Shown here one piece after another: positions 60,360 to 64,000 of a DNA stretch of 64,000 nucleotides (its first letter is position 1; every line of letters starts with the position of its first letter). The position numbers and the translations under genes were made by a program. Source of the stretch: Mariannaea sp. PMI_226. Taxonomy: Eukaryota > Ascomycota > Sordariomycetes > Hypocreales > Nectriaceae. Below the pieces are notes generated by a model. The model ran no database searches and was not told where the DNA came from. It was given only the letters and a program-made list of their open reading frames with translations. The stretch covers positions 2,294,001 to 2,358,000 of the forward strand of contig JANFOG010000005.1 in assembly GCA_024336345.1 (NCBI GenBank). The letters run 5' to 3'.

Positions 60360-60725
60360 GATTGTGGCCATCCACTGCCGATCATCTCTCCCCCGTCGCC
60401 TCAACTGTGCCATCTTTCCGTCGGCCTCTCCCATTTCTTTCCACATTTCTCTCTTCTCCCATCCCTCACTTCCGCCTAGCTCCGTGTTCGGTGCCACTTT
60501 CTCGACCTCCATTCCCCTCCGCTCCGTCGCAATCGCAGCCGCTACCACCGAGCATCCCAAGCGAATTCCTGTCACCTGTCGCCCACCGTCAAGGTTCCAT
60601 CTCGTCACCAATTATTTTCTGCCCATCGAGGATCTTTTTCTCCCACCTCTACGATCCCTGGCTTCGGCCTGGGCCCCTCACTCTTCCCGCCCCGCGCCCA
60701 CCTCCGCTACCTCAGCTCATTCGTC
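60360..60725 (+). promoter_or_regulatory. CT-rich promoter/leader of SNF1
   Basis: The plus strand is dominated by C and T (repeated CTCCC, TTTCT and CCTCC runs) from 60360 up to the ATG at 60726, the typical pattern at fungal transcription starts. Long open frames here reflect the lack of stop codons in pyrimidine-rich DNA and are not called. Confidence 0.55.
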
Positions 60726-63016
<2,291 letters not shown>

Positions 63017-64000
63017 GAAGAATGACTTGATCAAGGAGGGAGGGGGTCTACGGGGATGTCAACGCAAGCCCTTTTGCCTCTTGTTACGCTCCCATTTGCT
63101 CCCACTTTGCTCTCGCTTGCTTCCACTCTACTCCCATTTCGTGTTTATTTATTCCCTCTTACGCAGTGTACTCTTTGCACCGGACAACCTCCGAATTGCA
63201 TAATGGCCCCCCTTTTTCCTTACCCTTCACTGTGGCCGTCCTTTATGGGGGGGTGGGAGCAAAAAAAAAAAAAAGAGAGCTTCTAGGCCTTGCGTGTATA
63301 TAGTGTTATTGTACCCACATACTATGCATGTATGTATGTGGGTAGCGACATGGTTTATTGTTCCCGGGCGGACGGCAGCGAGCCCATGAATACTAAGACA
63401 GAGAGAGCCTCGGGTCGTGATCGGATTTCCGGACTATTCTTGGGCGAGGGATGCCCTTTTTACTATTATCATTTTTTCTTCATTTTTTCATCTCTTATTT
63501 TTTTTTTTTTTTCATTTTCTATCTGGATGAGGAGTCGAATTACCTCTGGTGGGATTATTGGCGATTTTCTTATCCCCCTTTTCTCCTAACGTTTATCCTT
63601 TCTGGACAATACAACGGAATATCCCAAGTTATAATAGTACTATTGGGAGATGTTTTATGGTTTATTTGAAACCCAGCAGGGTCATGGGCAATAGATAGAT
63701 GGAGGATTTCAACTGATTTATGAAAGTGAAATTGAACAGCTCATATTCTTCCTACCAAACGGCAGAGTTGAAAATAATAAGATACCATTTCTATACATGT
63801 CATAGGTATATATATATTTATATATATATACACATTTATACATGTGTTTGATTTCTTTTCCTGATTCTTGGCCTTAATATAAATTTTTTTTTTTCGGTTT
63901 GGTAGTTGGACAACTTGAAATGCAGAAATTCTCTTGTATATTCTATTCGAAATACAGATCGTCATGGCATGGTATGAGAGTAACGTAAGAAAATAATGAT
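63017..64000. other. 3' flank of SNF1
   Basis: Likely SNF1 3' UTR and terminator followed by AT-rich spacer: an A-run at 63261-63274, a T-run at 63498-63512 and an AT/TA dinucleotide stretch at 63810-63830. No gene is supported. Confidence 0.5.

Overview
The window is nuclear DNA of a filamentous ascomycete, most likely a sordariomycete of the order Hypocreales. The evidence is short spliced genes with mostly 53-100 nt introns (GT..CTAAC/CTGAC..AG), pyrimidine-rich promoters and leaders, recognisable fungal housekeeping genes, and the dispersed TACCTACC/GGTAGGTA and GTACAGTAC words common in that group. I saw no rRNA gene, convincing tRNA, transposon, secondary-metabolite cluster or CRISPR. 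Thirteen protein genes are supported, eleven of them assigned to named families, plus one probable small orphan gene. All exon borders were read by eye from splice signals and frame continuity; every model closes to an exact multiple of three.

Left part (1-24.3 kb) is gene-poor. It holds a DUF3405 type II membrane protein (895-3236, minus), the replication-licensing factor CDT1 (12201-13658, minus), a probable small orphan protein (15199-15435, minus) and the gamma-tubulin complex subunit GCP3/Spc98 (21614-24319, minus). Between them lie about 8.9 kb and 6.2 kb with no convincing gene.

The middle (24.9-49.7 kb) holds the SAGA subunit HFI1/ADA1 (24909-26420, plus, divergent from GCP3), the PKA regulatory subunit (30185-31438, plus) behind a long leader, the splicing factor SPF27/BCAS2 (32139-32848, minus), an STF2-like hydrophilin whose start codon is split by an intron (35202-36042, minus), the elongation factor SPT6 (39772-44223, minus), the mating/filamentation MAPKK STE7 (46638-48296, plus) and a HAD hydrolase (48776-49724, minus).

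The right part (51.7-63.0 kb) is denser: a FUSC/ArAE_2-type membrane protein (51715-54997, plus), DNA polymerase epsilon subunit B DPB2 (55327-57719, minus), an orphan glycine-rich protein with a mitochondrial-type N terminus (58097-58933, plus) and the AMPK catalytic subunit SNF1 (60726-63016, plus).

The genes do not form one pathway. The notable grouping is three nutrient/mating signalling components (PKA-R, STE7, SNF1) within 33 kb, interspersed with replication, transcription and splicing genes. This looks like a conserved syntenic block rather than a functional cluster.
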